From NCBI RefSeq assembly GCF_023558375.1, contig NZ_CP083761.1:4791001-4855000 (forward strand): a stretch of 64,000 nt of DNA, given 5' to 3'. The position numbers and the translations under genes are program-made. Under the pieces are notes generated by a model. The model did not search any database. It was given only the letters and a program-made list of their open reading frames with translations, and was not told where the DNA came from. This DNA is from Chroococcidiopsis sp. CCMEE 29 (GTDB lineage Bacteria > Cyanobacteriota > Cyanobacteriia > Cyanobacteriales > Chroococcidiopsidaceae). Below, piece after piece: positions 55,192 through 64,000 of this stretch. How positions within the stretch are numbered: the first letter of the stretch is position 1; each line of letters begins with the position of its first letter.

Positions 55192-56070
55192 GTGACTGTT
55201 AAGCCAGACTGGTTGCGGGTCAAAGCGCCTCAATGGGAGCGCGTCGGCAACGTTAAAGAAATTCTGCGGGATTTAGCCCTTAATACAGTTTGCGAGGAAG
55301 CCTCTTGTCCTAACATTGGCGAGTGCTTCAACGCCGGAACGGCAACCTTTTTGATTATGGGACCAGCTTGTACGCGCGCCTGTCCCTACTGTGATATCGA
55401 CTTTGAAAAAAAGCCCAAACCCTTAGACCCCACAGAACCAGAGCGATTGGCGCAGGCGGTGCAGCGACTGAGACTCAATCATGTTGTGATTACCTCTGTG
55501 AACCGTGACGATCTGCCGGATGGCGGCGCAATCCAATTTGCCCGGTGTATTCAAGCTATTCGCGCCACATCGCCCAAGACAACAATCGAGGTACTGATCC
55601 CAGATTTGTGCGGTAACTGGAATGCTTTAGAAATTATCCTGCAAGCCCAGCCAGAGGTGCTAAACCACAATACAGAAACGGTACCCCGTTTCTATCGACG
55701 AGTGCGTCCTCAAGGAAATTATGACCGGACAATGGAACTGCTGAAGCGCTCTCACGAATCTGCTCCTTGGCTCTATACTAAATCTGGTTTAATGGTGGGA
55801 CTTGGAGAAACCGATGCCGAAATCAGACAAGTTATGCAAGATCTGCGAGCTGTAGATTGCGATATCTTGACGCTTGGGCAATACCTCCAACCAAGCCAAA
55901 AACACTTAAAAGTGGAAGGTTTTATCCCACCAACGCAATTTGATGCCTGGAAGCAGTTTGGCGAGTCTCTGGGATTCCTCCAAGTAGTCTCCTCCCCCCT
56001 AACCCGCAGTTCTTATCATGCCGAACAGGTGAGGGAATTAATGCAACGTTATCCTCGGCATCAATTTTAG
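55192..56070 (+). CDS. lipA: Lipoyl synthase
   Basis: 292 residues. Radical-SAM enzyme that inserts two sulfurs into octanoyl groups on lipoyl proteins (pyruvate dehydrogenase, glycine cleavage H). The radical-SAM cluster ligands are Cys60, Cys64, Cys67 (CTRACPYC); the auxiliary cluster ligands are Cys34, Cys39, Cys45 ([12 protein letters not shown]). RSSYHAEQ near the end supplies the conserved Ser. Start GTG at 55192. gpsA follows after one base. Confidence 0.95.
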   Translation: MTVKPDWLRVKAPQWERVGNVKEILRDLALNTVCEEASCPNIGECFNAGTATFLIMGPACTRACPYCDIDFEKKPKPLDPTEPERLAQAVQRLRLNHVVITSVNRDDLPDGGAIQFARCIQAIRATSPKTTIEVLIPDLCGNWNALEIILQAQPEVLNHNTETVPRFYRRVRPQGNYDRTMELLKRSHESAPWLYTKSGLMVGLGETDAEIRQVMQDLRAVDCDILTLGQYLQPSQKHLKVEGFIPPTQFDAWKQFGESLGFLQVVSSPLTRSSYHAEQVRELMQRYPRHQF

Positions 56071-56071
56071 C

Positions 56072-57022
56072 TTGGTGATCAATCCAAAATCCAAAATCCA
56101 AAATCCAAAATTAGTCACGATTATTGGTGCTGGTGCTTGGGGTAGCACTTTAGCAACCCTGGCAGCAGCGAATGGTTGTAGTGTAAGGTTGTGGTCTCGC
56201 CATTATTCTCAAAGCCTAAAAGCGATGTTAGAGGGCGCTGACATCGTTTTATCTGCCGTCTCTATTAAAGGTGTGAGAGCGGTAATAACAGAAATACAGT
56301 CTTTACCCGTCTCCTCAGAAACAATTTTTGTCACGGCTACTAAAGGCTTAGATCCAGCCACAACTTTAACTCCCTCTCAAATTTGGCAAAAAGCATTTCC
56401 TGACCGTTCAGTCGTTGTCCTATCCGGTCCCAATTTGTCTAAAGAAATTCAACAGGGAATGCCAGCTGCAACCGTTGTTGCTAGCACTGCTGCAGTAGCA
56501 GCTAAGGTGGTGCAAGCGGTGTTTTCTTCTAGCCGGTTTCGAGTTTATACCAATTCTGACCCACTGGGGGTAGAGCTGGGTGGAACGCTGAAGAATGTAA
56601 TTGCGATCGCTGCTGGTGTATGTGATGGATTGCAGCTGGGAGCCAACGCCAAAGCTGCTCTAGTAACCCGTGGACTGACAGAAATAATTCGGATCGGCAA
56701 CTGCTGGGGTGCTAAGACGGAAACTTTTTATGGTTTATCTGGATTAGGCGATTTGCTAGCAACCTGCAACAGTCCTTTGAGCCGTAATTATCAAGTTGGC
56801 TATCAGCTGGCTCTGGGTAAAACCTTGCCAGAAATTCTTGCCCAGTTAGAAGGAACTGCTGAGGGAGTTAACACGACCCAGGTTTTGATCCAGCGAGCTA
56901 ACCAGCAAAAAATTTCTATGCCCATTACAGTTGAAGTCTATCGCTTACTTCAAGGTGAAATCACACCCAGACAAGCTCTAGAAGCGCTAATGCTGCGAGA
57001 TATTAAGCAAGAGTCCAACTAG
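56072..57022 (+). CDS. gpsA: Glycerol-3-phosphate dehydrogenase [NAD(P)+]
   Basis: 316 residues. Makes glycerol 3-phosphate for membrane lipids. NAD motif IGAGAWGSTLA near residues 18-28, SGPNLSKEI, GGTLKNVIAIAAG with the catalytic Lys and GLSGLGDLLATC. The first 14 residues (MVINPKSKIQNPK) are encoded by a tandem AAAATCC heptamer array (56081-56110), so the N-terminus is repeat-derived. The start is GTG at 56072; no better start is seen before the NAD fold. Confidence 0.93.
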   Translation: MVINPKSKIQNPKLVTIIGAGAWGSTLATLAAANGCSVRLWSRHYSQSLKAMLEGADIVLSAVSIKGVRAVITEIQSLPVSSETIFVTATKGLDPATTLTPSQIWQKAFPDRSVVVLSGPNLSKEIQQGMPAATVVASTAAVAAKVVQAVFSSSRFRVYTNSDPLGVELGGTLKNVIAIAAGVCDGLQLGANAKAALVTRGLTEIIRIGNCWGAKTETFYGLSGLGDLLATCNSPLSRNYQVGYQLALGKTLPEILAQLEGTAEGVNTTQVLIQRANQQKISMPITVEVYRLLQGEITPRQALEALMLRDIKQESN

Positions 57023-57216
57023 AGCGTCTGAATTTGATCGTAATTCATTCCGTCGCCAACTTGAGAATTACGGCGCGGGCTTTCGTTGGGACACTAGCTA
57101 AATTTGCACTTCCATCGAATTTATGATAGGAGAGTTGCACCAGTACAAATTGGTAGAGGAATTGAGAGTACCCACTACACTCACTACTCACCACTCACTA
57201 CTCACTCCAAAAGATC

Positions 57217-58536
57217 GTGGCGCAGGTTGTTTTAGAAAACGTTTACAAAAGCTTTTCTGCTCGTCAAAGTGAACGAGCTGTTGTTCCAGTAACACCAGAA
57301 CCATTCCTCACTCCAGTGGATACCTCCCCCGTAGTGAAGAGTGACCAAGCTACTCAGCGGGTAGATAGCGTTAATGTCTTACGACGCATTAACTTGACGG
57401 TGGAAGATGGCGAATTTATGGTGCTGGTGGGACCTTCTGGTTGCGGTAAAAGTACCCTACTACGGTTAATTGCCGGATTGGAGGAAACAACTGGGGGCAA
57501 TATCTGGGTAGGCGATCGCTTGGTCAACGATCTACCGCCGAAGGAACGAGACATCGCTATGGTGTTTCAAAACTACGCCCTCTATCCCCATATGACGGTT
57601 TATGACAACCTCGCTTTTGGATTGCGGCGCACAGGCAGGGACGAGGGGCGAGAGGCGAGGGGCGAGAGGGAGAAATACTCTAGATGGGCAGAAAACTTGT
57701 TGGTGGGGATGACGCGATCGCTGCCTAAAGGACTGCGCTACGTGACTGAACGAGAACGAGGAGTTGACCAGCAGGTGCGCCAGGTAGCGGCGCTGTTGCA
57801 AATTGAACCTTTATTAAAACGGTTACCGAAACAGCTGTCTGGAGGACAAAAACAGCGAGTGGCACTGGGACGGGCGATCGCGCGTAATCCTCAAGTTTTT
57901 TTAATGGATGAACCGCTTTCTAACCTGGATGCTAAACTCCGGGCCGAAACCCGCGCCCAAATTGTTAGACTCCAGCGGCAGCTAGATACGACAATGATTT
58001 ACGTCACCCATGACCAGACTGAAGCAATGACAATGGGCGATCGGATTGCGGTGATGAATCACGGTCAAATCCAGCAAGTTGCTCCCCCATTGGAACTTTA
58101 CAATCGCCCTGCTACTCGGTTCGTCGCCGAATTCATTGGTTCACCGCCGATGAATTTCTTGCCAGTACAATTTCATGCCCCCCGCCTGATTAACCATCCC
58201 CAGTTTCGCTTGACTCTGCCAGAAGTCTGGGCAAATGCCCTACAGAAGTACGACGGGCAGTCCTTGATTTTGGGTATCAGACCAGAACACTTGAGCTTGA
58301 GTGTTGCCGCACCCAAGAATTTGCCGGTTCAAGTAGACCTGGTGGAAGCTTTGGGTAATGAAACTTATCTCTCACTCAGTCTAGTTGGAGCAACCACTAA
58401 CGCAACTACTCCCCTACAAGTGCGAATTGCACCCGATCGAGTTGTGACGGTTGGTGAGCAACTGTGGCTATCGCTGACACCGGATAAACTTCATTTCTTT
58501 GACTCTGGCACTGGCGTAGCGATTAACCAAAAATAG
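57217..58536 (+). CDS. Sugar-type ABC transporter ATPase (MalK/UgpC-like) with repeat insertion
   Basis: 439 residues. ATPase for carbohydrate/polyol importers. Walker A GPSGCGKST at 72-80, MVFQNYALYPHMTVYDNLAFGLRR, signature LSGGQKQRVALGRAI, Walker B VFLMDEPLSNLD, THDQTEAMTMGD, TOBE-like C-terminus. Two departures from MalK: a 30-residue Pro/Val/Thr-rich insert at about 19-52, and a longer segment between the Q-loop and signature. In the latter, residues about 142-152 (GRDEGREARGE) are made by a GGGGCGAGAGGCGA repeat. Start GTG at 57217. No permease genes adjoin it. Confidence 0.9.
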   Translation: MAQVVLENVYKSFSARQSERAVVPVTPEPFLTPVDTSPVVKSDQATQRVDSVNVLRRINLTVEDGEFMVLVGPSGCGKSTLLRLIAGLEETTGGNIWVGDRLVNDLPPKERDIAMVFQNYALYPHMTVYDNLAFGLRRTGRDEGREARGEREKYSRWAENLLVGMTRSLPKGLRYVTERERGVDQQVRQVAALLQIEPLLKRLPKQLSGGQKQRVALGRAIARNPQVFLMDEPLSNLDAKLRAETRAQIVRLQRQLDTTMIYVTHDQTEAMTMGDRIAVMNHGQIQQVAPPLELYNRPATRFVAEFIGSPPMNFLPVQFHAPRLINHPQFRLTLPEVWANALQKYDGQSLILGIRPEHLSLSVAAPKNLPVQVDLVEALGNETYLSLSLVGATTNATTPLQVRIAPDRVVTVGEQLWLSLTPDKLHFFDSGTGVAINQK

Positions 58537-58660
58537 TGGTATTGCCAACTTCCACTTCTCTAACTTAAGAGAGAGATACTCTAAGACTTTTTTTGTTACA
58601 TTTATTTACATACATCAGTTACATTGCTTAACAAAGCTAAAATTAACCGGAGCCAAAACT

Positions 58661-58840
58661 ATGCAAGAGACAACAAAAATCACCCCGCCAATTATGGACG
58701 ATCGCAATGCTTGGCGTTATGGCTTTACTCCTCAAGCTGAAATTTGGAACGGTCGTTTGGCGATGATTGGCTTCTTAGCTGCTGCACTGATTGAGCTATT
58801 TTCTGGTCAAGGCTTTCTCCACTACTGGGGCATTATGTAG
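58661..58840 (+). CDS. High-light-inducible protein (HLIP/Scp)
   Basis: 59 residues. One-helix LHC-like thylakoid protein that binds chlorophyll and carotenoid and protects photosystem II and chlorophyll enzymes under stress. The chlorophyll-binding signature EIWNGRLAMIGFLAAALIEL (residues about 27-46) is complete, followed by SGQGFLHYWGI. GGAG lies 10 bases before ATG. It is easily missed because of its size. Confidence 0.93.
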   Translation: MQETTKITPPIMDDRNAWRYGFTPQAEIWNGRLAMIGFLAAALIELFSGQGFLHYWGIM

Positions 58841-58934
58841 ATTTCGAAATCCAGCTTTATAAAATTACACTTCAAAGACGTGGGTTGCTTGATCAGCCTC
58901 CCATGTCTTTTGAGTGTCAAAAGAAGGTGATGTT

Positions 58935-58958
58935 AAAAAAACGCCGTAAATAACGGCG
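58935..58958 (-). terminator. Rho-independent terminator after sigA
   Basis: On the minus strand CGCCGT, loop, ACGGCG then seven T, about 20 bases after the sigA stop at 58978. Strong, typical terminator. Confidence 0.85.
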
Positions 58959-58977
58959 CTTTACAAGAGATAAGTCT

Positions 58978-60156
58978 CTAGCGGATGTATTCTTTCAAGA
59001 CGCTATTGCGATTGGGATGGCGCAACTTACGCAACGCTTTCGCTTCAATCTGCCGAATTCGTTCACGAGTTACATTGAATATTTGCCCTATTTCCTCAAG
59101 CGTCTTCATTCGGCCATCATCCAAGCCATAACGCAGTCTTAAAACATCCCGTTCGCGGGGACTTAAGCTATCTAAAACTTTTTCCAGGTCTTCCCGCAGA
59201 AGATTCTTAGAAACTTGGTCTTCTGGCGTTTCTCCATCAGATTCAATAAAATCGCCCAGTCGGGAGTCTTCCTCTTTGCCGATGGGCGTTTCTAGTGAAA
59301 TCGGTAATTGAGCGGATTTAGCAATAAACCGCAGCTTCTCAATGGTCATTTCCATGCGGGTAGCAATTTCTTCTTCTGTAGGCTTGCGACCCATTTCTTG
59401 AGAAAGCAACTTGGTTGTTTTCTTGATCCGGGAGATAGTTTCGTAAAGGTGAACCGGCAACCGGATAGTGCGGGACTGGTCAGCGATCGCCCGAGTAATT
59501 GCTTGACGAATCCACCACGTCGCGTATGTAGAAAACTTATAGCCTTTTTCGTGGTCAAACTTTTCCGCCGCACGAATCAGACCCAAAGAGCCTTCCTGAA
59601 TTAAGTCTTGGAACGACAGCCCTCGATTCATGTATTTCTTGGCGATCGAAACCACTAGGCGCAGGTTAGACTGCACCATTTTGTCTTTAGCTCTCCGACC
59701 AATGTGGAGGCGATAACGAAACGCTGACAAAGTTAATTGGACAGCTTCAGCCCATTCACTGTCATATGGATCGCGATCCAACTGCTCAGAAAGTCTTTCT
59801 CGAACTCGCTCCATTTCCAGCAAATCAGCAATCTTCCGCGCCAGTTCAATTTCTTCATCTGCCCTTAGGAGACGGATTCTACCAATTTCCTGGAGATAAA
59901 GGCGAATCGAGTCTTCTGTGTATTGCTTCTTTTTGGTTTGCGTCCGCCGACGGGATTTACCAACTTTCCCAGACTTAGCGTCGTCCTCGTCAGGCTGAGC
60001 CTCTAAAAATTCATCATGGTCTTCAGAGTTTAAAGTGTGTAACTCCTCTTCTGCATCGATTAAGAGATCGAAATCGTTATCAGAATCAGATTGATGGATC
60101 GTTTCGAGTTCAGGCCGAGCAATTGTTTCGAGTAGTACGTTATTAGCCTGGTTCAT
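58978..60156 (-). CDS. sigA: Principal RNA polymerase sigma factor (group 1)
   Basis: 392 residues. Directs RNA polymerase to housekeeping promoters. Acidic N-terminus (about 1-60), basic [27 protein letters not shown] (region 1.2), region 2 [61 protein letters not shown] with 2.4 next to it, region 4 [53 protein letters not shown]. Length and all four regions fit SigA/RpoD1. A 766-base region upstream without genes suggests complex control. Confidence 0.95.
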   Translation of the reverse strand: MNQANNVLLETIARPELETIHQSDSDNDFDLLIDAEEELHTLNSEDHDEFLEAQPDEDDAKSGKVGKSRRRTQTKKKQYTEDSIRLYLQEIGRIRLLRADEEIELARKIADLLEMERVRERLSEQLDRDPYDSEWAEAVQLTLSAFRYRLHIGRRAKDKMVQSNLRLVVSIAKKYMNRGLSFQDLIQEGSLGLIRAAEKFDHEKGYKFSTYATWWIRQAITRAIADQSRTIRLPVHLYETISRIKKTTKLLSQEMGRKPTEEEIATRMEMTIEKLRFIAKSAQLPISLETPIGKEEDSRLGDFIESDGETPEDQVSKNLLREDLEKVLDSLSPRERDVLRLRYGLDDGRMKTLEEIGQIFNVTRERIRQIEAKALRKLRHPNRNSVLKEYIR

Positions 60157-60922
60157 GCCGCGTTCCTCATGCTCCTTGATTCAACAAACAATTAATTACT
60201 CAAGCAAAATTAATTTATCGCTCTTGATATGTAAGCCGCTGGCAAACTGTAAAAGAGCTTTCGTGGATCGGAAAGTCCTTGGTGAAGCCAAAAATAGGGC
60301 AATACGATTTGTACGTTGAGACACCCTTTATAGACTAATTGGTCTAGAGCGGACTTTACTTGGCTGGTAAAATCTAGCGATCAATAGAACGCTAATGGCT
60401 ACTATTAATCATTAGGGTCTTAAAGATCCTTCCGATTGTAGCCTGTTTCACAAAAATTGCACGCATTTAATGTTCTAATCATCTATTCAGAAGGTAAGCA
60501 AAAGTTTAATGTTTTAGAGCGACAGGCATTAAGTGGAGTCTTAACCTTGATCTGTCTTCAAAAGTTGAGGAATTGAAACGGGGTTATCTTTGAGTTAAAA
60601 GAGCCAATTCCAGGTCATTTGGGGGACAGCTAGTTAACTAGCTCATTGCTAGTAAACAACTGCATTCGGCAAAATGCCTCTACTCAAACTTTAGACAAAT
60701 AGCATAACAACCTCACTACTTGCTTTAGATTAATTTAAATTTAAGCATTTAGCCTTAATCACACGTTAACCGAGGTCTTGCTCAAATTTCAACCTATTTA
60801 CCCTTGACAGATAGCGGAACTTTCCCCCGTCATTGTAATGAATTCAGCGGCTGTCTGACAGCTAGAAGGCTAAATTCACCAAACTCAAGGTGCTAGGAGG
60901 TTTTAATGAGCGGTAAACTTAG
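60157..60922. other. Long non-coding region between sigA and deacetylase gene
   Basis: No gene seen on either strand. It is AT-rich. It contains a perfect 16-base palindrome AGCTAGTTAACTAGCT (60628-60643), a 13-base dyad GCTGTCTGACAGC (60850-60862) and a TTGACA at about 60806. Likely houses the sigA promoters. A single ATTGAAAC-like stretch at about 60573 has no repeat partner. Confidence 0.5.
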
Positions 60923-61597
60923 CTACACCGTGCCCCGTTTCCATAGAGTATCTATCGTTACAAAGTGATAACCTTGGTTCAGCAGATAGGGAACCAACTG
61001 GGCTGTTGTGGCAGCAACATCTTGCCCGCCGCAAGCTCCATCGTGTAGCACAATGAGAGAACCATTCTGAACCTGCTGTAGTACTCGCTGCACTACGACA
61101 GAGACTCCAGGTCGAACCCAGTCTTCTGGAACAACGCTCCACATTACAGGTCGATAATTCCATCGGTGTAATAAATCTAAGGTCTGGGGTGTAAATAAAC
61201 CGTTGGGCGGTCGGACATCCCGGATGCTCGTAGGAGGCAGACAGCATGCTTGAGCGATCGCCGCTTGAGTGGCTTGTAAACTTTGCTCAAGTTCAGCGGT
61301 GGTGAGTAAGGGAAAAGAGCGATGATCGTATCCATGGATGCCAATCCAGTGCCCCCGCTCGTAAATAGTTTTGGCGATCGCAGGGGAGCGGTTGACGCAA
61401 ACACCCAACCAAAAAAAACTAGCTGGGATAGAGTAGTGGTCTAACACTTCTAGCAGCTGGGGCGTATAAAGGGAGTGGGGTCCATCATCAAACGTCAAGG
61501 CGATCGCCTTTGAATTAGGATTACCCGCCCAAAGGCATCTGGGAAAGGATGGTTGAAGAATTCGGTACAGTATGGGTAAGAACGGAGCCAGCTGCAT
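60923..61597 (-). CDS. Polysaccharide deacetylase (NodB fold)
   Basis: About 224 residues from ATG at 61597 (MQLAPFLPILY); a TTG at 61636 is possible. Metal-dependent N-deacetylase of chitin-like or peptidoglycan sugars. Motif 1 TFDDGPH, motif 2 GHWIGIHGYDHRSF (HxxxH type), motif 3 RPPNGLF, motif 4 WSVVPEDW and IVLHDG. All five CE4 motifs are present, so it is probably active. N-terminal 15 residues are mildly hydrophobic, but there is no clear signal peptide. Divergent from the lipoprotein gene. Confidence 0.9.
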   Translation of the reverse strand: MQLAPFLPILYRILQPSFPRCLWAGNPNSKAIALTFDDGPHSLYTPQLLEVLDHYSIPASFFWLGVCVNRSPAIAKTIYERGHWIGIHGYDHRSFPLLTTAELEQSLQATQAAIAQACCLPPTSIRDVRPPNGLFTPQTLDLLHRWNYRPVMWSVVPEDWVRPGVSVVVQRVLQQVQNGSLIVLHDGACGGQDVAATTAQLVPYLLNQGYHFVTIDTLWKRGTV

Positions 61598-61620
61598 CTT
61601 TTGTGGGGAATATTCCTGCA

Positions 61621-62172
61621 ATGAGTGCGAGTACAATGATGAATTCTAAATTTAACAATTTGCAGCGGGGTCAAGTTGCCTCGATTTTTAGTGGAATTTT
61701 GTTGATTGCCATCTCGCTTACCAGTTGCTCCAGCGTCACCACTACCCAGTATGAAGCAACAGCGAGAACCACTTACACTTGGCAAGTCAAATATTCTATC
61801 AACCCAACCAATGATAGATCGCCGCGCTTTGAAACTTTTGCCTCCACTTCTTTGGTCAATCGTAATGGTCAAAAGCCAGCAGGAGCCGTTAGAGGTCCAG
61901 ATGACCGGGGGCTATGGTGGCCTGCACTACCGCCGCGACCTACCATCGATCAAGTAGAACAACGGCAGCGCCCTCAAGAACTGGCAACGACTCCTGAGCT
62001 GTTGAAATCTGAAGAGTACCAGCTTAGTTATCGAGAAGGCGATCAGCAAAGAACGCTGCCCACTAACTATCAGGTGTATAGGCAGGTGGTGAAGGCTTAT
62101 CCGTCGCAGACACTGCGGCTAACTCTGGGAGTAAACAATAACTCAGTTGAGAAGGCAGAACCTGTAAAGTAG
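61621..62172 (+). CDS. Putative lipoprotein
   Basis: About 183 residues. Signal peptide with lipobox LTSC (SGILLIAISLTSC), so lipid-anchored. The mature part is polar, with WWPALPPRPTIDQVEQRQRP and YREGDQQRTLPTNYQVYRQVVKAYPSQTLRLTLG. Function not recognised. Start ATG at 61621, 61636 or 61639; upstream ATG at 61549 would overlap the divergent deacetylase and is unlikely. Confidence 0.7.
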   Translation: MSASTMMNSKFNNLQRGQVASIFSGILLIAISLTSCSSVTTTQYEATARTTYTWQVKYSINPTNDRSPRFETFASTSLVNRNGQKPAGAVRGPDDRGLWWPALPPRPTIDQVEQRQRPQELATTPELLKSEEYQLSYREGDQQRTLPTNYQVYRQVVKAYPSQTLRLTLGVNNNSVEKAEPVK

Positions 62173-62365
62173 GGGATAGGGGTTAGGGATTAGAGGTTAG
62201 GAAAACCGGATGGATAAATCCAGGGGATTGAAAAAGAACTATATTCGACAATTGTTTGTTTCTTATCCATAGATAAATTCTAAGGGCTTGTGACCTTCAT
62301 AGGAGCTAGGTTTTTTCTTCTTACCCTAACCCCTAACCCCTAATCCCTATCCCCTCATAGGAGAA
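62165..62365. repeat. Two opposed GGGTTAG-type arrays
   Basis: GGGGTTAGGGATTAGAGGTTAG at the lipoprotein stop (62172-62200) and, inverted, CTAACCCCTAACCCC (62325-62350). They could pair as a long hairpin across about 120 bases. Confidence 0.7.
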
Positions 62366-62419
62366 CCCAAAGGCTAGGAGAATCGACCACCATAGAAGAA
62401 ATAGTCATGAGGTGTATCT

Positions 62420-63352
62420 ATGTTTCAGCCACCTGGATTTGAACAGCAATCGGTGATAACTTCACTCGGCAGAATGGTTTACTACACTGCAACTGAGGCA
62501 CCTTGGCGCAGAGAAGATACGACTAGTTCAGAAAATTTGGAAACATTAGTCTTTCTGCATGGCTTTGGTGGTGGTTCGTCTGCCTATGAATGGTCGAAGG
62601 TTTACCCCGCTTTTGCAGCAGAATATCGCATCGTAGCACCGGACTTGATCGGTTGGGGTCGCTCGGAGCATCCAGCAAGGAATTACAAAATCGAGGATTA
62701 TCTGACTACGATTACAGAATTCCTTGAGCAGACGTGTAGTGGTCCGGTAACGGTGATTGCTTCTTCCCTGACTGCTGCTTTTACAATTCGAGCTGCGATC
62801 GCCCGTCCCGAATTATTCAAATCTCTGATTTTGACCACACCTGCCGGATTATCAGATTTTGGGGAAAATTACACCCGCAGCTTCTTTGCCCAAGTGATTA
62901 GCGTTCCCATTCTTGATCGAGTGCTCTACAGTACGGGTGTTGCCAACAGTAACGGCATTCGCACTTTCCTAGAGCAACGCCAATTTGCCCGTCCTAGCCG
63001 AGTTTACCAAGAGATTGTGGACGCTTACCTAGAATCTGCCCAGCAACCCAATGCTGAGTATGCAGCGCTTTCTTTTGTGCGCGGCGACTTGTGCTTTGAT
63101 TTGTCGCTTTACATTTCTCAGTTGAAAATTCCCACCGCGATTATCTGGGGCAAAAAGTCTCAATTTACAGGTCCAGAAATTGGTCAGCGGTTTGCTAGTA
63201 TGAATCCCCAAGCAATCAAGGTCTTTCAACAACTAGAAGAGGTGGGACTAACACCCCAACTAGAACTGCCAGCGGTAACAATTGGCTTAATCAGGCAATT
63301 TTTACCTTTACTAGCTGAGTCTGCTACAGCTGCTGCAGCGCGTGGCGATTGA
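62420..63352 (+). CDS. Alpha/beta hydrolase
   Basis: 310 residues. Oxyanion segment FLHGFGGGSSAYEW (about 49-62), APDLIGWGRSEHP, nucleophile elbow region VIASSLTAAF, where the usual GxSxG reads ASSLT, acid loop IIWGKKSQFTGPEIGQRF. No clear His in a GHxP motif near the end (LEEVGLTPQLELP instead). The catalytic set is therefore incomplete by eye, and it may be a non-hydrolytic or divergent member. The fold itself is clear. ATG at 62420. Confidence 0.82.
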   Translation: MFQPPGFEQQSVITSLGRMVYYTATEAPWRREDTTSSENLETLVFLHGFGGGSSAYEWSKVYPAFAAEYRIVAPDLIGWGRSEHPARNYKIEDYLTTITEFLEQTCSGPVTVIASSLTAAFTIRAAIARPELFKSLILTTPAGLSDFGENYTRSFFAQVISVPILDRVLYSTGVANSNGIRTFLEQRQFARPSRVYQEIVDAYLESAQQPNAEYAALSFVRGDLCFDLSLYISQLKIPTAIIWGKKSQFTGPEIGQRFASMNPQAIKVFQQLEEVGLTPQLELPAVTIGLIRQFLPLLAESATAAAARGD

Positions 63353-63466
63353 TGAAAAGTCCAGATTTATCTTCCCCTGCTCCCCTGTTGCCCCCTAATC
63401 CCCACTGGCGTGGGGACCCCGAGTTCCCCCTGCTATCCCAACGAAAAGTTCATTTTTACAACAAGT

Positions 63467-63997
63467 CTAATCTTTGAGCCTGATGTCGATAACGGAAGAG
63501 TTAAAGTTGTAGTTAAAGCCTTCAAGCTCAACGGGAACACCAATTTTGAGTTTGCTGTTGCCGATTACTGGACCATTTTTTGTAATTTGAGCTTTGCCGT
63601 CTAAGGTCAAAAGCATATCTGTATTAAACAAGTTGCCCCTTGGATCGGGCAACTCTCGGACTGAGCCATCTGGTTGGGGGACAAGTGTAGTTCGAGGCAG
63701 CAGTTTGACGGCTTTAACGGCAATCTGACCGTGGGGTTGATTACGGATAATTACGTTGGTTTTACCGCCTGCCTTCAGCCCTTGCTCGAATAACTGTTGA
63801 GGGTCGCGCACATTCAGACCTCGGACAATTAAGTCAATCTCAACTGGTTTGGTAGTAGTACCAACTTGGGCAACTGAACCAGAGGTGCCGGGAAAGAAAA
63901 AGATGCCTACTAGAACCAGCAGAATTACCAAAGCTGCTCCTAAGTCGAGGATGCTTACCTTGCCGAACAAACGCCCTTGAGAATCCAAAATCTTCAT
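63467..63997 (-). CDS. DUF4330-type membrane-anchored protein
   Basis: 176 residues. Begins MKILDSQGRLFGKVSILDLGA, then one membrane helix (about 18-38: LDLGAALVILLVLVGIFFF) and a beta-rich outer domain. The MKILDSQGRLFGK start is typical of cyanobacterial DUF4330 proteins. Function unknown. The start is three bases from the window edge, so its upstream context is not visible. Confidence 0.78.
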   Translation of the reverse strand: MKILDSQGRLFGKVSILDLGAALVILLVLVGIFFFPGTSGSVAQVGTTTKPVEIDLIVRGLNVRDPQQLFEQGLKAGGKTNVIIRNQPHGQIAVKAVKLLPRTTLVPQPDGSVRELPDPRGNLFNTDMLLTLDGKAQITKNGPVIGNSKLKIGVPVELEGFNYNFNSSVIDIRLKD

Positions 63998-64000
63998 ATT

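Noticed and set aside
60565-60585. GAATTGAAAC resembling the end of a CRISPR repeat
   Set aside because: Single occurrence with no spaced copies nearby; no array and no cas genes.
61549-61620. Upstream start for the lipoprotein gene
   Set aside because: It would overlap the divergent deacetylase and put 24 residues before the signal peptide; ATG at 61621 or later gives a normal lipoprotein signal.

Overview
The window is from a cyanobacterial chromosome. Evidence: many HIP1-type GCGATCGC octamers, ferredoxin-type nitrite and nitrate reductases, a high-light-inducible protein, a cyanobacterial principal sigma factor, NtcA-type promoters, and abundant heptanucleotide tandem repeats. The gene set resembles large-genome lineages such as Chroococcidiopsis, but the species cannot be fixed from sequence alone.

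Region 1 (1-15.2 kb) is a mobile-element-rich accessory stretch. It holds a second copy of nirA (running off the left edge) and of nrtP, each with its own well-formed NtcA promoter. Between them is an alpha/beta hydrolase gene cut by an IS4-type element (inverted repeats and a 10-bp target duplication are visible). There follow a TnpB-only element, a DUF1778/GNAT toxin-antitoxin pair, a second IS4-type transposase with an in-frame stop, a GNAT acetyltransferase, glgP and another TnpB-only element.

Region 2 (15.2-18.9 kb) has a type II NADH dehydrogenase, a bestrophin-like channel and a class I polyphosphate kinase 2.

Region 3 (19-35 kb) is the nitrate assimilation cluster. On the minus strand lie nrtABCD (ABC nitrate/nitrite uptake), nirA, nrtP (MFS nitrate permease) and narB. 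Divergently on the plus strand lie a HEAT-repeat protein (NirB candidate), the LysR activator ntcB and cnaT. NtcA promoters with the canonical GTA-N8-TAC / 22-nt / TAN3T layout precede nrtA and nirA.

Region 4 (35-43 kb) has panD, ppa, a TPR protein, a third TnpB element and modABC. modABC supplies molybdate, which the NarB cofactor needs. It is divergent from an RHH-Mop fusion protein that looks like a molybdate-sensing regulator with its own TACCAA operator.

Region 5 (43-64 kb) is mostly housekeeping: isopentenyl-diphosphate isomerase, SppA, a DUF2157/GDYXXLXY membrane pair, RNA m5C and other methyltransferases, a MocR regulator divergent from a DMT exporter, tRNA-Pro(CGG), lipA, gpsA, a sugar-type ABC ATPase, a HLIP, sigA, a polysaccharide deacetylase, a lipoprotein, an intact alpha/beta hydrolase and a DUF4330 protein.

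The main points of interest are: the duplicated, independently NtcA-driven nirA/nrtP set; repeat-derived in-frame insertions in coding genes; the RHH-Mop/modABC circuit; and three different TnpB genes without TnpA that share one right-end motif.
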